From assembly GCA_009792885.1 (NCBI GenBank), contig WMCF01000033.1, positions 2,359,344-2,423,343 on the forward strand: a stretch of DNA of 64,000 bases, in the 5' to 3' direction. Below, in pieces: positions 10,330 through 23,734 of the stretch. Position numbers and translations under genes: made by a program. Origin of the DNA: Eremophila alpestris peregrina. Taxonomy: Eukaryota; Chordata; Aves; Passeriformes; Alaudidae. Every line of letters starts with the position of its first letter. The first letter of the stretch is position 1. The notes under the pieces were generated by a model that did not search any database, was not told the origin of the DNA, and saw only the letters and a list, made by a program, of their open reading frames with translations.

Positions 10330-13300
10330 GCAAATTTAATAAGTATAATCTTTATTTCATCACCCAGGTTGCTACCTGCAGGCCTGGAAGGGTGCTGGGA
10401 GCAGTATGTACAGTCAGGTCTGGTGCAGCCTTCCCTTCTGTTGTGAGCAGTGATGAATAAGAGAATTTTTTATCCTCTCTACCTATTGATGGAGTGCTAG
10501 ATCAAGCATTGAGTTCTGTGAGAAAAAGTAAAATTGTGAAATTGCATAATCATGGATATTTATGCAGACTCTGCTTAAATATGAGGGACAACTATATTTA
10601 GAAGAAACATACATTTCTGCTGCTCAGTTCTGTGTTGTCTTTTTTGGTTAATTCAATATTCAGTCCATATTACTATTGGTGGTATCCAATAATGTAAAGT
10701 AAAGCTAAGCCTATTTGCTAGAACAGTTGAAGGAGCTTCTTAGGCAAAATATATTTGAGGCTCTTAAAGGTGTCTGACGCGTATCTTTAAACTGTTCTAA
10801 GAAGGCACATAAGAACACTTCATCAGAGTTGCTGAATAATGTGCATAAGGCAGATGGTGGTTAGTTGAAAAGGAGTTACTAAAGAATAATCATCACTGAC
10901 ACTCAGATCTTGGGAAGAGTTGGGCTGGTTTTAATTTTTGTGACTGCATCTGATTAATGTGATACAAACCCATTTCTTGGGTTCTGTTTCAATGTGTTTA
11001 ATTGGCCGTGTCCTGATTTCATGTTTGGTCAAGATCTGCACATATTAATTGCATGGTGGGCAGGGAGAGGACTCTGTGAGCTCCAGCAGGGCCCTTGGTT
11101 TGCCTTGTGGCAAGCTGTAGAGAGCACCTACAGCTTAGTGCAGCCAGCCTGCTGGCCTGCTGCTCCAAGTGCAGGAGAAAATGACCCCAAGGGAGATGAG
11201 GTGTTACCTTTTTCTCTCAGAGCAGGTGAATTATCAGATGACACTGAGCTGGTTCTGTCATGTCTAGTTCCTGATGTGAGTATAGGGTCTGTGTTTGGAA
11301 TTCAGGTTTTAATATTTTACCTGCAGGTAAAATGTTGCCCCTGTTGTTTCTCCAAAGCACAATTACAATTTAGTGTTTCTTAGGGTATTGCCGGGACAAG
11401 TAAACAGAAAATATGCAAATGAGTATAAAACATTTAATTTAATTTGATTGAAGACTGCACTAAGCATAGACAACTTTGCTGTGTGGAATCCTGACCTGTT
11501 GCCAGTTGATGTCTTGGCTCAAGTAATTGTGTGTTTTTAATATCTGCTATCTACAATGGCCAATAATTATATATATAATTTTTCCAAGGAAGAACACATG
11601 CATATCCTCAGCACTTTTCGTGGTAAAATATACTAAACATGTTCTCAGGGGACTGTGGTTGTTGAGACACAGTTTCAGTGAACATGTTTTTCTTTGCTTG
11701 CTAGTCTTTTAGCCACTGTGGATGCTTAAGACAATCTTCAGTTTTCTTACTGTTGCTTTTTGTACTCAGTCCTAAAGATTGATGAAGTTCATTTCATTAT
11801 ATTTATTAAAATATTAAGGCAACAGAACAAGAACCGTGGGTGAAATTTTGTGATTCCACATAATTTGATTATTTTCATAGTTTGAGCTTTGGAAGCAGTT
11901 GTAGCAAGCCTGAAGTCTTGATGGTATGGTTTGATAATAACTTTGTGGTTTAACTGTTTGGGGTTCTAAATGTTCTAAACCATAGAAATTCCCATCATAT
12001 TTGCCAAAGAACTTAAGTATTTTTACCTGGCTGAATTTGAAGTTCTGTGCAGCTTTGCTAATGTTGCTGTTGGTAGCAAATGAACCTGCTGTCCTGAAAT
12101 GCTCCTTCTAATTTCTAAAGCTTGAAGAAAAATAAGTGTATTTTGCAATCTTTCATACAATTTTGAATTTTTTGGAGCTGGTGATTGCCAGTTGAGAAGG
12201 ACAACTTCATGTCAGTCAGCTCAGTGTCAAGGAGCATGTGTTGCTGCTTACATACAATGTCAGTGAAAGCTTACTGTTAATATCCAGACAATAAACAATC
12301 TTGGCTGAGTGGTTAATTTATTTTATTTTATTTTAATAATTTTGAATATTGCAATGTGCTTATAGAATCTTGCTAAATTTAGGGGTTGTAGAAGTTACAC
12401 TGAGGCAGTGTTTGGCTGTGTGATGTTGATGTCCCTTGAAAAGGAGACAGTAGGCAGGACTCACAAAGGAAAACATTGCCCTAAGAAGAGGTGGGTGAAG
12501 TATTTGTTGAATAATTGGTCTCTCTTATAATAAATGACATCAGCCAGTTCATGCTGCCTCCAGTTATGTCATCTCATATTGCAGCTTTTTGAACAACAAA
12601 ACCCCTGCAGTTAATTCTGCTTGATTGGCAGATCAATCAATTTCTTCTCTCTCTGCCTCCCTCTGTCTTCTGATGTTGGAGTAGATGTTACATCACAGTT
12701 GGCCAAGCTATTTTCCCTTGCTTCCTCTTCATGTTGCCTCTGTAAATTTTCATTTGTACTAGGGGGAAAAGTCTGGCTGATAAATAGTGCAGAATTTTTA
12801 GTTTCTTGTATTTCCTCCTCCCCATGTCTCCTTTTTCCCTCTCCAAAAACATCTTGGTTGTGCTGCAGTTGTGTGGTGGTAACTGATCCTATCACATCTT
12901 AGCATGAGGAAGGTACAAAAATGTGCCATCAGTGTCCCACTTGAGAGGAGACTACCGCAGCTTAAAAATGAAAAACTAATTGTAATTTGGCCAGTTGTCA
13001 TTTAAGCATATATTGCAAAGGTTTTTCTGGGTAGTGCATAGTTACTCTTTAAAGAGGATTTCTAAAAATGTAGGACTGTATGGATACTGGACAAATTTGC
13101 TTCCTTGCTTCACAGTTTCAAAAATTCACACTATGTTTTTTCCCCTCTTAGGAGAGCAAATGTGTGGAGGTAGTCCATCATGTTCTTCCTCTCTAAATGG
13201 CAGCTTTTTTCATGCAGGTGTATTGGTGTAATGCCAATTTCACAGATTTAAAAATAAAGCCGTGCTGCATTTTAATTTAGCTATACCTCAGGTATTTTTT

Positions 13301-16300
13301 TAAAACCTGGCAAACAAAGTGGTTATAGCTGTTTTTGTTTTGTTCTGTTCCAGTTTTATTCTGGAAGAATTCAATACTTGTAATGCAATTCCATGAGAAA
13401 ACTGTATATAGAAATACTTAAGGAAAAAATTTAAAGGAAAAAGATGCTGGTTTCAGACTCAATTAAAATGTAAGTGGCTAAGTTTGTAGAGGGGAAAAGT
13501 GGCAAGAGGAAATAAACTGACTAAATAAAAAAGCATGGGTTGTTTCTGCTGAACAGTGTAGAGTGGCATACATTCAACACAGTAGGGTGTTATGTTGCAT
13601 AGTATTGGTTGTGTGTATCTGCAAATGCAGAAGGGGAGACATTTCTACTGGATTTGCTCAGTCATACAAAAAGAAAAGGGACCAGCATGAGGATTTCCAG
13701 CAGCAGAAGTGCTCAATAAGTGGTTGATCAGAAGGTGATAAACACTCCTAGAACTGGCAGCATGTTTGGTGTGTTCCTGCTGTAAGGGAGGTGCCAGTAC
13801 ATGTTTTAAAGGACCTTCCTGGAAATATATATGTTGAAAAACAAAGCTTCTTAGAGGGCTTGGAGTTAGAATTATGCTGTAACATAGGAAGGTCTGAGAG
13901 TTATATTTTGAAGTAGTTGGTAGGAATTTGTCAGGCTATTAGAAGACAGATGAAGCTTATTAGAACAGTTACTAGCATAACCTGTTCAAACACTGTGTCA
14001 TTAGCACGAAAGTGATAGGAGTAATGGAGAAAGGTAAAACCAGTCTGGAAGAAAAAATGTATCAAAATATATATTTAGAAGAGGAATATTGTCTGAAATA
14101 TGGTGCCTCTAGTAATTTTCCCAGAGTTTATCTTATTTAACAGTGATGATGTCTGCTTACACAAGGGGAAAAGAAGAGGATGTATGCAGAGAAAACAAGG
14201 ATAGATGGGAAAGAGAAATAATTTATCAAGATGTTGGTTGAATTTTTCAGTTTAACAATAGCAAACTTCCTGAGATGGTTGCACTTTTGAGTCTTTGATT
14301 AGGAATGGGCCACTGTCATCATGAATCCTGTCATGAGCTTTTGGATTATTTTGATTTGAAGATCAAAATGGAGATTAAACAGACATTTCCAGATGCCTTA
14401 CTATTGATACTGCTTTGTTGCTTCTATTATAGTTGTGTCAGAAATGTTGGAAATCCATATTAACAAGAATGGAAGAAGCTGGAAGGGTAAAAAGGAAGAC
14501 CAAGTAGATGAGCTTGGATTGAGTTACTGGTCAGTCTGCTTCATGCCATGCTTCACCACACAGTCAGGTCTCAGTTCTTGCAGAATATTTGCTCAGTCTG
14601 AGTTCCTTTTATTCTATCATCATCATGACAAATGAATATTCAGAATAGGAGACACTGTTATATGGAGTGTGACTCAGTTTATTGCCACTGCAGGCACTGA
14701 TGACTTTATCTTGCTTTGAGGGACATGCAGTGAAGTGATAGGAAGTTAGGAATTAATGAGAAATATCATGACAATTGGGAAAAATGTAGTTTCTCGATTT
14801 TATGCCCCCTAAAAAATATTTCTGTAGACTGAGCTAGACTACCAAATAGTGCCCCTAGAAAGATGAAAATCTTGAGGGGAAACTATGAAGTGCAGTGAGA
14901 GTCATGTAAAAATGAAAAGAATAATTTGCTTAATTTTTATGGTAGTCTAATTCAAGCAGGGGTAGATTGTAAACATTCTTTTTTCTTTCCATTGAGATAA
15001 AGATGGATATTCTGAGCAGTGATAATTTAGATTGGCGCTGATGATGTTTTGCTTTTATTAATTATGAGCAATTTAGCATAACCAATGATTTATCTTTGGA
15101 TTTTGTCTTGAAATGTAAGAGATCTACGAAGAGATTCCATTGTAGGCTACCGAAATGCTTCAGTATCTATGGGTATTTTTGTAAAACTTGGAAATCATAG
15201 CCCTATTTATAAATAATTATTTTCTCCACTAGTTACTTCAGAAAGTTTGGAAAGACATTCTGAAGTCTGAATACAAGCTGGTCAAGCTGTGTATTTATTC
15301 CTGTGTTAAAGAGCTTTCAGGATGGCTCTTGTCTTTGTGGAGCTGAGACTCAAAAGAGCAGCACTAAATTTCTTACACAGATTAAATGCTTAACTTTCAT
15401 GACCATGCTACTGCTGCTGTTTCGAGCCTCATTTGTGTCAGCAGCAGGAGTCTCTCTTACTGCCCAAAAGGCAATGACAGATTGTTTTCTATACAGAATA
15501 ATACTGTGTATGCTATATATTAAAAGGAAAATTTCAGCTTGTTGGGCTGGGTTTGGATGAGAAGGAGATAATAATGTGCTTTTAGAAGTTGAAGGAAACA
15601 GAGTAAAAATGATGATTTTTCTCTGTTTATTTCACCCTGAGGAAAATGGCTCTCCCTTTTTCATAGCCTCCATCCTGTCACTTTTCTTCTGAGGGGACAC
15701 AGGGTCTGACAGAATTGTTTGGTGGGCAAACAGGACACTTTCCTTCTGCCATTTTTCTTTGTGTATTGGCAAAGCCACCTGGCTGCTTGGTGCCAGATCT
15801 CTCCAGCAGGTTTCTCATCTCCACTGCTGGCCTCAGGTGTGTCAGTAATTCAGCATCTGATGAGCTGTGACCACTGCCCCTGGTGTGGGACAGGTGTGTC
15901 TCCCTTGTTGCACTGTTTGCACACATCTTGGGAGTGCTGTGTAAATGTTTAAGGGTCTCTGATGTGCATCCTCAGAAAGACTGCTCCCAAGGCAGTACTT
16001 CACAACTGGGATAGCAGATAACCAGTATATACAGTTAACAGTAACTACAACAGCTTATACCAAAGAAATTGGAACTGGATGTAACAGATCTTTAAAGCTG
16101 ACAGTCTAGTAGATTAATGTTTCATAGTAATATTTATTACTAATTAATTTTAGGCCTATTAAATTTTTTTTTTCCAATGGAACAATTTCTTACTAGGAGA
16201 TGTTTTGCATAAATTTGCCAGTTTGAACAATCCCCCCCCTCCCTCCTGTAAGAATCTAGATTTTATCTTTCTTGGTTTTGTAGTAGTAGAATGCTTTCAG

Positions 16301-18595
16301 GGACAAAGTATTTTTTTTTGCTTGCGTGTATTTTGCCAAAACAACTACTATGTAATTAATATGGACAGTATTTCAATATTTTCATATATTTATTATAGTT
16401 GTATTTCACATTTAGTGTTGTGGTGACAATTTACAAATAAGAGCCTATGAATGTGGAAGCAGATAAAAGACATTATTTTCAAGAGCATGGAGTTGTAGTT
16501 GAGGTTCTTCCCTATAGCTTGTGAAGAATGATTAATTTTTAAAGAAAATGTTCCTTTTGGCGAAAAGTTTGATCACAGTTCTTCTCAAAAAAAAAGTTTC
16601 TCAATCAGACATGGTATCAAGACTTATGTGTGTATTCATACAGCTGGATGTGAGAAACTGCTGCTTCCTGAGGTGTGGGAGAAAGTTAAAAAGAAGTTTG
16701 TAGTAGTGATGGCCTTGTGGAACACTTGAACACACAGAGACTTTATAGCTGTTGCAGTCCTCATTTTTAATTTCCTTCTTCTTTGGCATGTGTTTTTAAA
16801 ATTTTATTTGGACTTATTAATAAATGTGTTGTTTCTTTTTATGTAGACTTGAATTAATATTTTGGGTTCTGCCCCCATTACTGTAACGTATCAAGCAGTG
16901 TGTTAGAAAGATTGCATGTTGAAAAACAAGTGTGTTGATTATTGCCCTGGAAAGCAGTAATGAGTCATCCAAACAATCCCAAGACTATTAAATAAAATGC
17001 TTACAAAGTCTTTCAATATAGATCTAACTTATTCTGAATTGAATTCCTTACCTTCTGTGGTTTGTGTTTCCTGTGTGATTGTTCTAGAAGGTTTTGTCTC
17101 AAGCTCTAGAACAGATGGTGTATCTGCCAAAGTTTTTAGTCTTGTTCTGAAGTTGCAAAATCAAACTTAGTCTTATAAACCAAGTGACATTTGGAACTCA
17201 GTGTCTTTGTACTCACCTGTATGATGAATATATTGCTAGAATGGAGACTTTAAGCAAAGTAATTTAAAATTGAAGAAACATGTTTTTTTCTGTGAATTAT
17301 GCTTTTGCTATGTGTTTTTGAGAGAAACCTTTAAGAAAAGAGGAACTCTTATGCACAGTTGTTTTTTATTACCCAAGATAGAGATTAACTTAAAATTTGA
17401 TTATGTTACCAGGAACATCTATATCCCTTATATACAACAAGAAAAGGATATTGCTCTGACTAGTTTCTTGATAGTTTTAGTGTAGACTGTTACAGTTATG
17501 GTTATTTTAGATTTTTGTCCTTGGTGCTTTGTTGTTATTTCACAGTAACATGACCAATAATGTCTTTCCTGGTTTTACATAAGTGAAAGTTAAGGTTAAA
17601 ATTATTCTTTTACTTTTCCTCCCAACTATGCATGCCTACTTTCACATGAACCAATTAAAAAAAAAATCTGAGTTTGAAAAAGTACAACTGTAAATGCAAA
17701 AATGATGCAAAAAATTATCGCATTTTTATTGCGTATTAGTTGAAATGTGTTTATTCTAGAAAGAGCTACATTTGTCATTTCAGTAAATATATTGCTTGCA
17801 ATTTTTATTTTGGGCAGTTTAGGTCAATGAGAATATTTTATAGTAACAGATTTTTTTTTCTGTCCCAGTTGTGAGAATGGTTATGGTAATTTTCAAAAGT
17901 TGCTTTTCTAAAGACAGATAAGGTCAAATAAGTAATCTGGCATTTTTCTTAGCACTGGAAACCTTCATGGTACTACTTTTTTATCTGCTATAAAGCAACT
18001 GTACTAAAAAATTATCTGTTTTGGTCATAGTGAATTAAGTAGTAAATGAGCAAGAGCTGGGAAAGCTTCAGCATTTAGAGTTCTACAAATAGTCAGACAC
18101 GTATCAATTTCCCCAAAGAAACGATTATTCTTGACTAGGGGAAGCTTAATCACACCTTATAGTATGTGGAAGACACTGCATGTGAAACCATCAGGTAATG
18201 TTCGAAATATACATCTGAGCTGAAAAGATTTTCCCGTATGCCACAATCTTCATGAAGGCTGTACCAAGCAGAGCTTTATAAGCAATTCTGTTGATGCATG
18301 GCAGTTCATCTCAGTTGTTTTAGCCTTGCAATAGAGGTGGGTGAAATGCAGAAAATATTGGTAGTTCCCGCCCAGAAAGTCACACCTTAAATAGGAATGC
18401 ACTGAACACTCAAAGGAAAAGATCCTGCATTTCTACTGTCATTTTGAAAGTGAAATACTTGAAGAGTGCTATCATCCACTATATGGTTTGCTTGCAGAGT
18501 GCCTGTTATTGTTGTAGCTGAATGCTTTTTTACCCAGGAGATGTTAGTTATGTAAAGCTGGTGGGCCAGTGCATTGTAAAACAATACATGTCTCT

Positions 18596-18614
18596 GGGAG
18601 GGGGAGGGGAGGGG
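18596..18614 (+). other. G-quadruplex motif with single-base loops
   Basis: Four G runs of 3, 5, 4 and 4 bases are separated by single A bases on the + strand. This meets the canonical intramolecular G-quadruplex pattern with the shortest possible loops. It lies on the sense strand of NEBL, so both the non-template DNA strand and the nascent pre-mRNA could fold. Confidence 0.8.
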
Positions 18615-19865
18615 CTGGAATTCTTCATGTCCTGAAACATCTTTTTGAGGACTTACTGGTAAAAGTGAAGACAAGAAACTGAAACAGCCTTGCCGTAAGT
18701 GTAGACTATTGAAGGAAGTTTGAAATAATTAAATACTCAAAAATACCATGTGAATGGTAGTATGGTGGTAGTTTTTTTCAGATGCTGTATTGAAGGGGAC
18801 CTTTTTAAAGTTAAAGGTGCATTTTAGATGTGGTTGCAACTAGTCATCTTAGACCTGTTGTTTGTATCTCCTAAACGGCTCTCATTACTGGAAAACAGAA
18901 GTGTAGATGATGTCTCTGAAAAGTAATTAAAAAACCTAATTGAAATAGGCCACTAACTACTCTACGTTCTCTTTTCTCAATGGGAGGAATTAAGAAATAC
19001 AGCCTTTTGTGCATTTTTGAATGTTCAATTTGTCACCCTTATCCCAGCAGTAGAGATGTGCTTTGTGGTTTGATTTCACTTGTGCTGTAACCAGAGCAGC
19101 TTTTACTGGCCTCACAAGAAGATGCACACATTACTTTAGTGGACGATGTTGTTAATTTATATTTTGACTGACATAAAATATTAAGACTCTTAATCATTTC
19201 TCTAGAACAAGAAATACATAAAGCAATGGGCAGAGAATACTTACTGCATGGTGCCACCAGCACAGTGGTATTAAAGTGCACTCTTGGTGAATGATGAATG
19301 GGGGAGTAGAGCAATGGGCCATTCCAGCAAGGCTGGACAAAGTTGTCACTGCAGGAGAATTCAGGATAGAAAGGGCTCTCCACACATTATATGTTCTTTA
19401 AATCTTTAAAAGAGGCAGATGAACTTAAAAGCCACAAGTGAGTAAAGCTGGCAAATTTTCCTTTCTGCTCCATCCACTCAGTTTGTTAAATGATTCTCCT
19501 TGCTCTGGTAGCAGAGAGCCTGCCAGGAGTGCATTAAACATCATGATTAATACCTGTCACGTGTTTGTTCTCTCATCTTCTCCCCAGCAGGTGGTGTGTA
19601 TATGCACTGCACTTTATTTTTTTAGGTTTAAAGAAAAGACTCTCTGTGAAGATGCATATACATGTAAAATGAGGCAATGTCAATTAAGTGGAGCATGTGC
19701 TTGGAGCAGAAAGGGCTTGTGATATTCCTGAGTTCCTGAAAACTAGGCTGAACAAGGAAGAAAATATCTCCAGGAATATTCTGTCTCCTTTGCAGCTTAT
19801 TTCTAGAGGGTGACTTGTGAGCCAGTAGTAAAATAACAGTGTTTGTCCCTTAAGATTGGGTTAAC

Positions 19866-21018
19866 ACTGGAGGCAGCTTGGACTGTAACAACAATCCCCT
19901 GGTGAGTCTGGGATCTCAAGGAGCAAAGCCATGATCCTGAATTTTGGAAGAGTGAACTTCCAGTTGTTGACGGAGTTGGTGAATGAGATCCCCTGGGAAC
20001 TTGTCCTTAGGGACAAAGGAACTGACCAGAGCTGGCAACTCTTTAAGGCCACTTTCCTTAGAGCTCAAGAGTTCTCCATCTCAGTGTGTAGGAAATCAGG
20101 TGAGGCAGGCTGGAAACTGGCATGGCTGAGCAAGGATCTGCTCCTCTCACTGAGGAGTAAGAAGGGAATACAAAGCTAATGAAAGCAGGTCAGGTGACTT
20201 GTGGGGATTATAGAGGTATGGTTTGACTGTGTAGGGATGGGGTCTGGAAAGTCAAGGCACTGAAGGACCAGGGCTTGGCAAGGGATGTGAGGAATAACAA
20301 GAGGGGGGGATTCTGTAAGTCAGAAAAGAAAGGGCAAGGACTATAATGATTTGGAGAAGGCTGAGGTACTCAATGACTTTGCCTCAGTCTTTGCTGGCAG
20401 CCAGGCTTCCCATATCACTCAAGTCTCGGAGCTTCCAGGCCAACTGCATCCTGGGCTGCATCAAAATTGGAGTGACAACAGGTCAAGAGATTCTCTCTCT
20501 CTGCACCCCACCTGAAGTGCTGCATCCAGCTCTGGGTCCCCAGCACAAGAAAGATGTGGACCTGTTGGAGCTAGTCCAGAGCAGACCATGAAGATGATCA
20601 GAGGGGTGGAGCACTTTTCCTGGGATGCCAGGCTGAGAGACTTGGGATCATTCAGCCAGGAGAAGAGAAGGCTCCAGGGTGACCTCACTGGGGCCTTCCA
20701 GTACTTCAAGGGGATTTACAAAAAAAAGTGAAAGCTACTTTTAAATTGGTACATAGTGATAGAACAACAGGGAATGGCTTTAAAGGAGATATTTAGATTA
20801 GATGTAAGGGTGGAATTTATTCGTGGTGATGAGGCACTGAAACAAGATGTCCAGAGAAGATGTAGATACTCCCTCCTTGGAGTTCAAGGCCAGGTTGGAT
20901 GGGCCCACTGGGTCAGCAACCTGATCTGGTGGGTGGCCTTCCTGATCTGGTGGGTGGCTGGGGGTTGCAACTAGATGAGGTTCCTTCCAACCCAAAACAT
21001 TCTGTGATTTTATGTTTA
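19866..21018 (+). mobile_element. CR1 LINE remnant, internally deleted (CR1-A)
   Basis: This is a decayed CR1 non-LTR retrotransposon in the same orientation as NEBL. The 19931-20179 portion translates to a segment resembling the linker between endonuclease and reverse transcriptase in CR1 ORF2, with IPWE, SWQLFK and AWLSKDLL-like words. It is followed, with stops and shifts, by a FASVFAGSQAS-like segment near 20390. At about 20440 the sequence jumps to the CR1 3' end (the region that reads as a pointer to dual tandem words such as GAGAAGAGAAGGCTCCAGGG at 20660-20679), so the reverse transcriptase core is missing. It ends near 21018 in the CR1-typical CCAACCCAAAACATTCTGTG tail. It is also 5' truncated. 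No intact ORF remains. Confidence 0.85.
20920..20959 (+). repeat. 21-bp tandem duplication inside CR1-A
   Basis: The unit CCTGATCTGGTGGGTGGCCTT occurs at 20920-20940 and again from 20941, the second copy diverging after about 19 bases. Standard CR1 3' ends carry this segment once, so it is a local duplication after or during insertion. Confidence 0.75.
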
Positions 21019-21524
21019 AATTTGAGTTGTGTTTTGAAATATTTAGTCACATTTGTTATGAGGTCAGATAACTTGAACTTTTAAAGTCTGTGGCAAGGCA
21101 GGACTGACAGTGGCAGGGAAATTTCACATACTTACAACAATCTCCTGCTTAGAGAGCATTCTGATCCACGGTGGGAATTTGAGCTTCCTCAAAAGCCTGT
21201 AGAATGTCTGAGTGCTGGAGTAATGGAGACATGCCTGCCAAGTGCAGCCAGTTATTAGAAAGGTGCTTACAGCTCTGTATTTATGACTGGAAAAAAGTAG
21301 ATTTTTCAATATTGGAAGTGCAACAAAAAAAAATTTAATAATTGTATTACAGTATTCTTCTTTCGCACTGTGCAAGTGAGTACGAGATTTCTCTTAAAAG
21401 TTGTAGTAATGACTATTAATAGATTATTTAAAGTAGTATATTTTTGTATAGTTTGGATCGTGTTAAATGGAAGAATGAAACACATATGATGCATAATGAA
21501 ATAATTTTGAAAATGTTTTTAGTT

Positions 21525-21569
21525 ACTTTGTCTGAAAAATACACCATGACTGTAATTTTCAGACAAAGT
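21525..21569. repeat. Stem-loop, 15-16 bp arms with one bulge
   Basis: The left arm ACTTTGTCTGAAAAAT (21525-21540) pairs with the right arm ATTTTCAGACAAAGT (21555-21569) with a single bulged base, around a 14-base loop. It may be coincidence, the ends of a tiny decayed DNA element, or a structured RNA segment. The stem is too short for a normal pre-miRNA. Confidence 0.7.
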
Positions 21570-22160
21570 GTTCATTGTTTGGTGGAAATGCCTACAAAAT
21601 GATAAAAATACATTTACATTTTCTGTGTATCTAAACTGTTTGAACAAACATAAAACTAAGCAGTCATTCTTCCTTTAATATGAACACATTCTACTCTCTT
21701 TGGCTGTGCAATGTGAAGTTGTATTTGGGTACCGTTACCTTGGAATTTTAATCTTATTTACACAGGTCTTGGTTACAGTTGCTTAGTAACATGCTGTGGA
21801 AAACGGATTTGTTGATTTATGATAATATATCTACAATATCCTTATAATTAAAGATGTTGAAAGGAAAGCAAGTGCACAATATGGGTGTGTATTCCAGCTG
21901 CGTGTACGTTTCTAATAGCTCCTGTTTTCACTTTGTATGTTACAATGAGTGTCTTTGTAGAGCTTTGGTGTTTTATGTAACTCACCTGACTCGCTCCTTT
22001 ATACCAGGTTTCATGGTAGCTTTGGATAATGCTGTTTTACAGCATTTTTAGGTGAATCTGAAATCCCGAGATTTAGCAAGTAACTCCACTGGACTGCAGT
22101 TCTACCATGTCAGCTGTTTTCTCAGACTTGCATTGGTATCAGGAATAAATCAGGAATAAC

Positions 22161-22188
22161 TGTGTGTGTGTGTGTGAGAAAGAGAGAG
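22161..22188. repeat. (TG)8 microsatellite with AG-rich extension
   Basis: Eight TG units at 22161-22176 are followed by AGAAAGAGAGAGG. It is an ordinary short dinucleotide repeat in the intron. Confidence 0.85.
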
Positions 22189-23669
22189 GCTCATGTGCAT
22201 GGTGTTACACTCATGTTCCTAGGAGAGGGAAGTGTGTTAGTGATTAAGCATCATGAGACTTGTAAAATATCTTTTCTGACAGCTAAAGGAAGTATCTAGA
22301 GAAGTGTTGGCTGTTGCATGTTGCACGTCTTCAAGTACTTAAAATTACTGTATTTGAAGGTTTCCTGAAGTGTTTAAGGTCTTTTGTTTCTTTGCAAGCA
22401 GGGCTCAAGATTTGTTTACTTCCTCTGCAATATATTAAAGAAGAATTTAGAAATGGGGAAAGTTTCTAACAGAAGCTAATTGTTTAAAATGCCTGTGAAA
22501 GCAAAAATTAAGCAAGGACCTCTGGGACAGATGGAGTGTTTTTAAAATCCTAGAGCCTACTTTAATCACAGACCCAACTCCATGAAAAAATGCAAATTAA
22601 TTTAACAAATTTATATATAACCAAACTAAAAGTCTTGTATGATGAGACCTGAATTTAGTCTCTTGTGCTTTAGAATATAAAACTCAAAACACTTAAAAAT
22701 CTGTGAGGTCAGGTAACAGGAGGTTTTGTGCGGGGCAAAGCATATTGGTGTTATATAATGAAATAATAATAGTTTTGCCTTTCTGCCTACTGTATTTGCC
22801 TGTTTCCTTGTGAAATGAAGTTATTCAGGTTCCTATGAGGCTGAGAAAATTTACAAAGGCAAAATACGCCAAATTTCTTCAGGTTTCTTCTGTATGTAAA
22901 GCAAGAGTACAGAGATAATAATTATTATTTTAAAAGTGCCATTCACAGGCCTCAGCTCAGTTGGATGTTTCTCTTCCTGGTTTCAAATGCTTGTAACCTT
23001 TTATGGCTGTTTCACTATTATCATATCCCTTGACTGGAAAACTGTGGGTGGCATTCATCTTGCCTACCTTTGACATATCCCACACCGATGTGCGTAAGCC
23101 AAAATCATTGTAATAGTCCTGTTTTTGTAGTTGGTGGAGAAATAAATGCTTTAAGATTTCAGTTCATCTGACTCATTTTATGATAGATGAAATAGACTTT
23201 ATTCATCATTAATTACGTTAACTTAATCTGCATGAGTTGGCTCAGATACAGAGGCTTATCTCTCATGAAGTGAATCTTCTGTGAGAGAACCAGTTTACAA
23301 TGGCTGTCCCTGGACAGCTGTCAGAACCAAGGATCTTAATTTTCTGGAGCTCATAACAGCTCATGTTTCCAGTCCTTTGGTGTTTCATAAGCATTTGAGC
23401 AATTTTGTGGGAAAGATTTCAGCTGTTCCACACACCTTTTAAGCCTATTTTTGAGCTCTGCCCGTCACTCATTGCTGTGTTCCTGCACCACTGCCTTCCC
23501 ATTCTTGTGTTATTCCAACCTGCATCATAAATGTAAAAACAAGCAAGAAAACCAACTACAAAAAATACAACATTTTGTATCTCCAGATATTAATCTCATG
23601 GTTTTAGATGAAAAATATTAATTGTTCTGTTTTTGGTGATCTTTTTCTGAATCTCCAGGCTGCACTTGA

Positions 23670-23700
23670 AGAATGTGTTCACAGGTGGTGAACACATTCT
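23670..23700. repeat. Perfect 13-bp hairpin next to CR1-B
   Basis: The arm AGAATGTGTTCAC (23670-23682) and its exact complement GTGAACACATTCT (23688-23700) flank a five-base loop. It sits about 35 bases upstream of the recognisable CR1-B start. It could form a cruciform or RNA hairpin; no function is assigned. Confidence 0.8.
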
Positions 23701-23734
23701 ACAATTAAGTAGAATTAAGTAAAGATAAGGACAC

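Larger units (their letters stand above)
4548..19865 (+). other. NEBL: NEBL intron 2, first part
   Basis: This is AT-rich intronic sequence beginning with a GTAAGT donor. I found no further exon and no clear transposon. Visible items are a 13-bp perfect inverted repeat at 10265-10329 and a G-quadruplex motif at 18596-18614. The open frames, up to about 130 codons (for example 10994-11383 on +), show no recognisable domains and are probably chance. The rest appears to be unique non-coding DNA. Confidence 0.75.
21019..23734 (+). other. NEBL: NEBL intron 2 between CR1-A and CR1-B
   Basis: This is AT-rich intronic DNA with no exon or transposon recognised. It contains a stem-loop at 21525-21569, a short (TG)n run followed by an AG-rich patch at 22161-22188, and a perfect 13-bp hairpin at 23670-23700 just upstream of the next CR1. 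Confidence 0.7.

Noticed and set aside
10994..11383. 129-codon + frame in intron 2
   Set aside because: No recognisable domain. It resembles translated intron sequence, with no sign of exon borders fitting NEBL.
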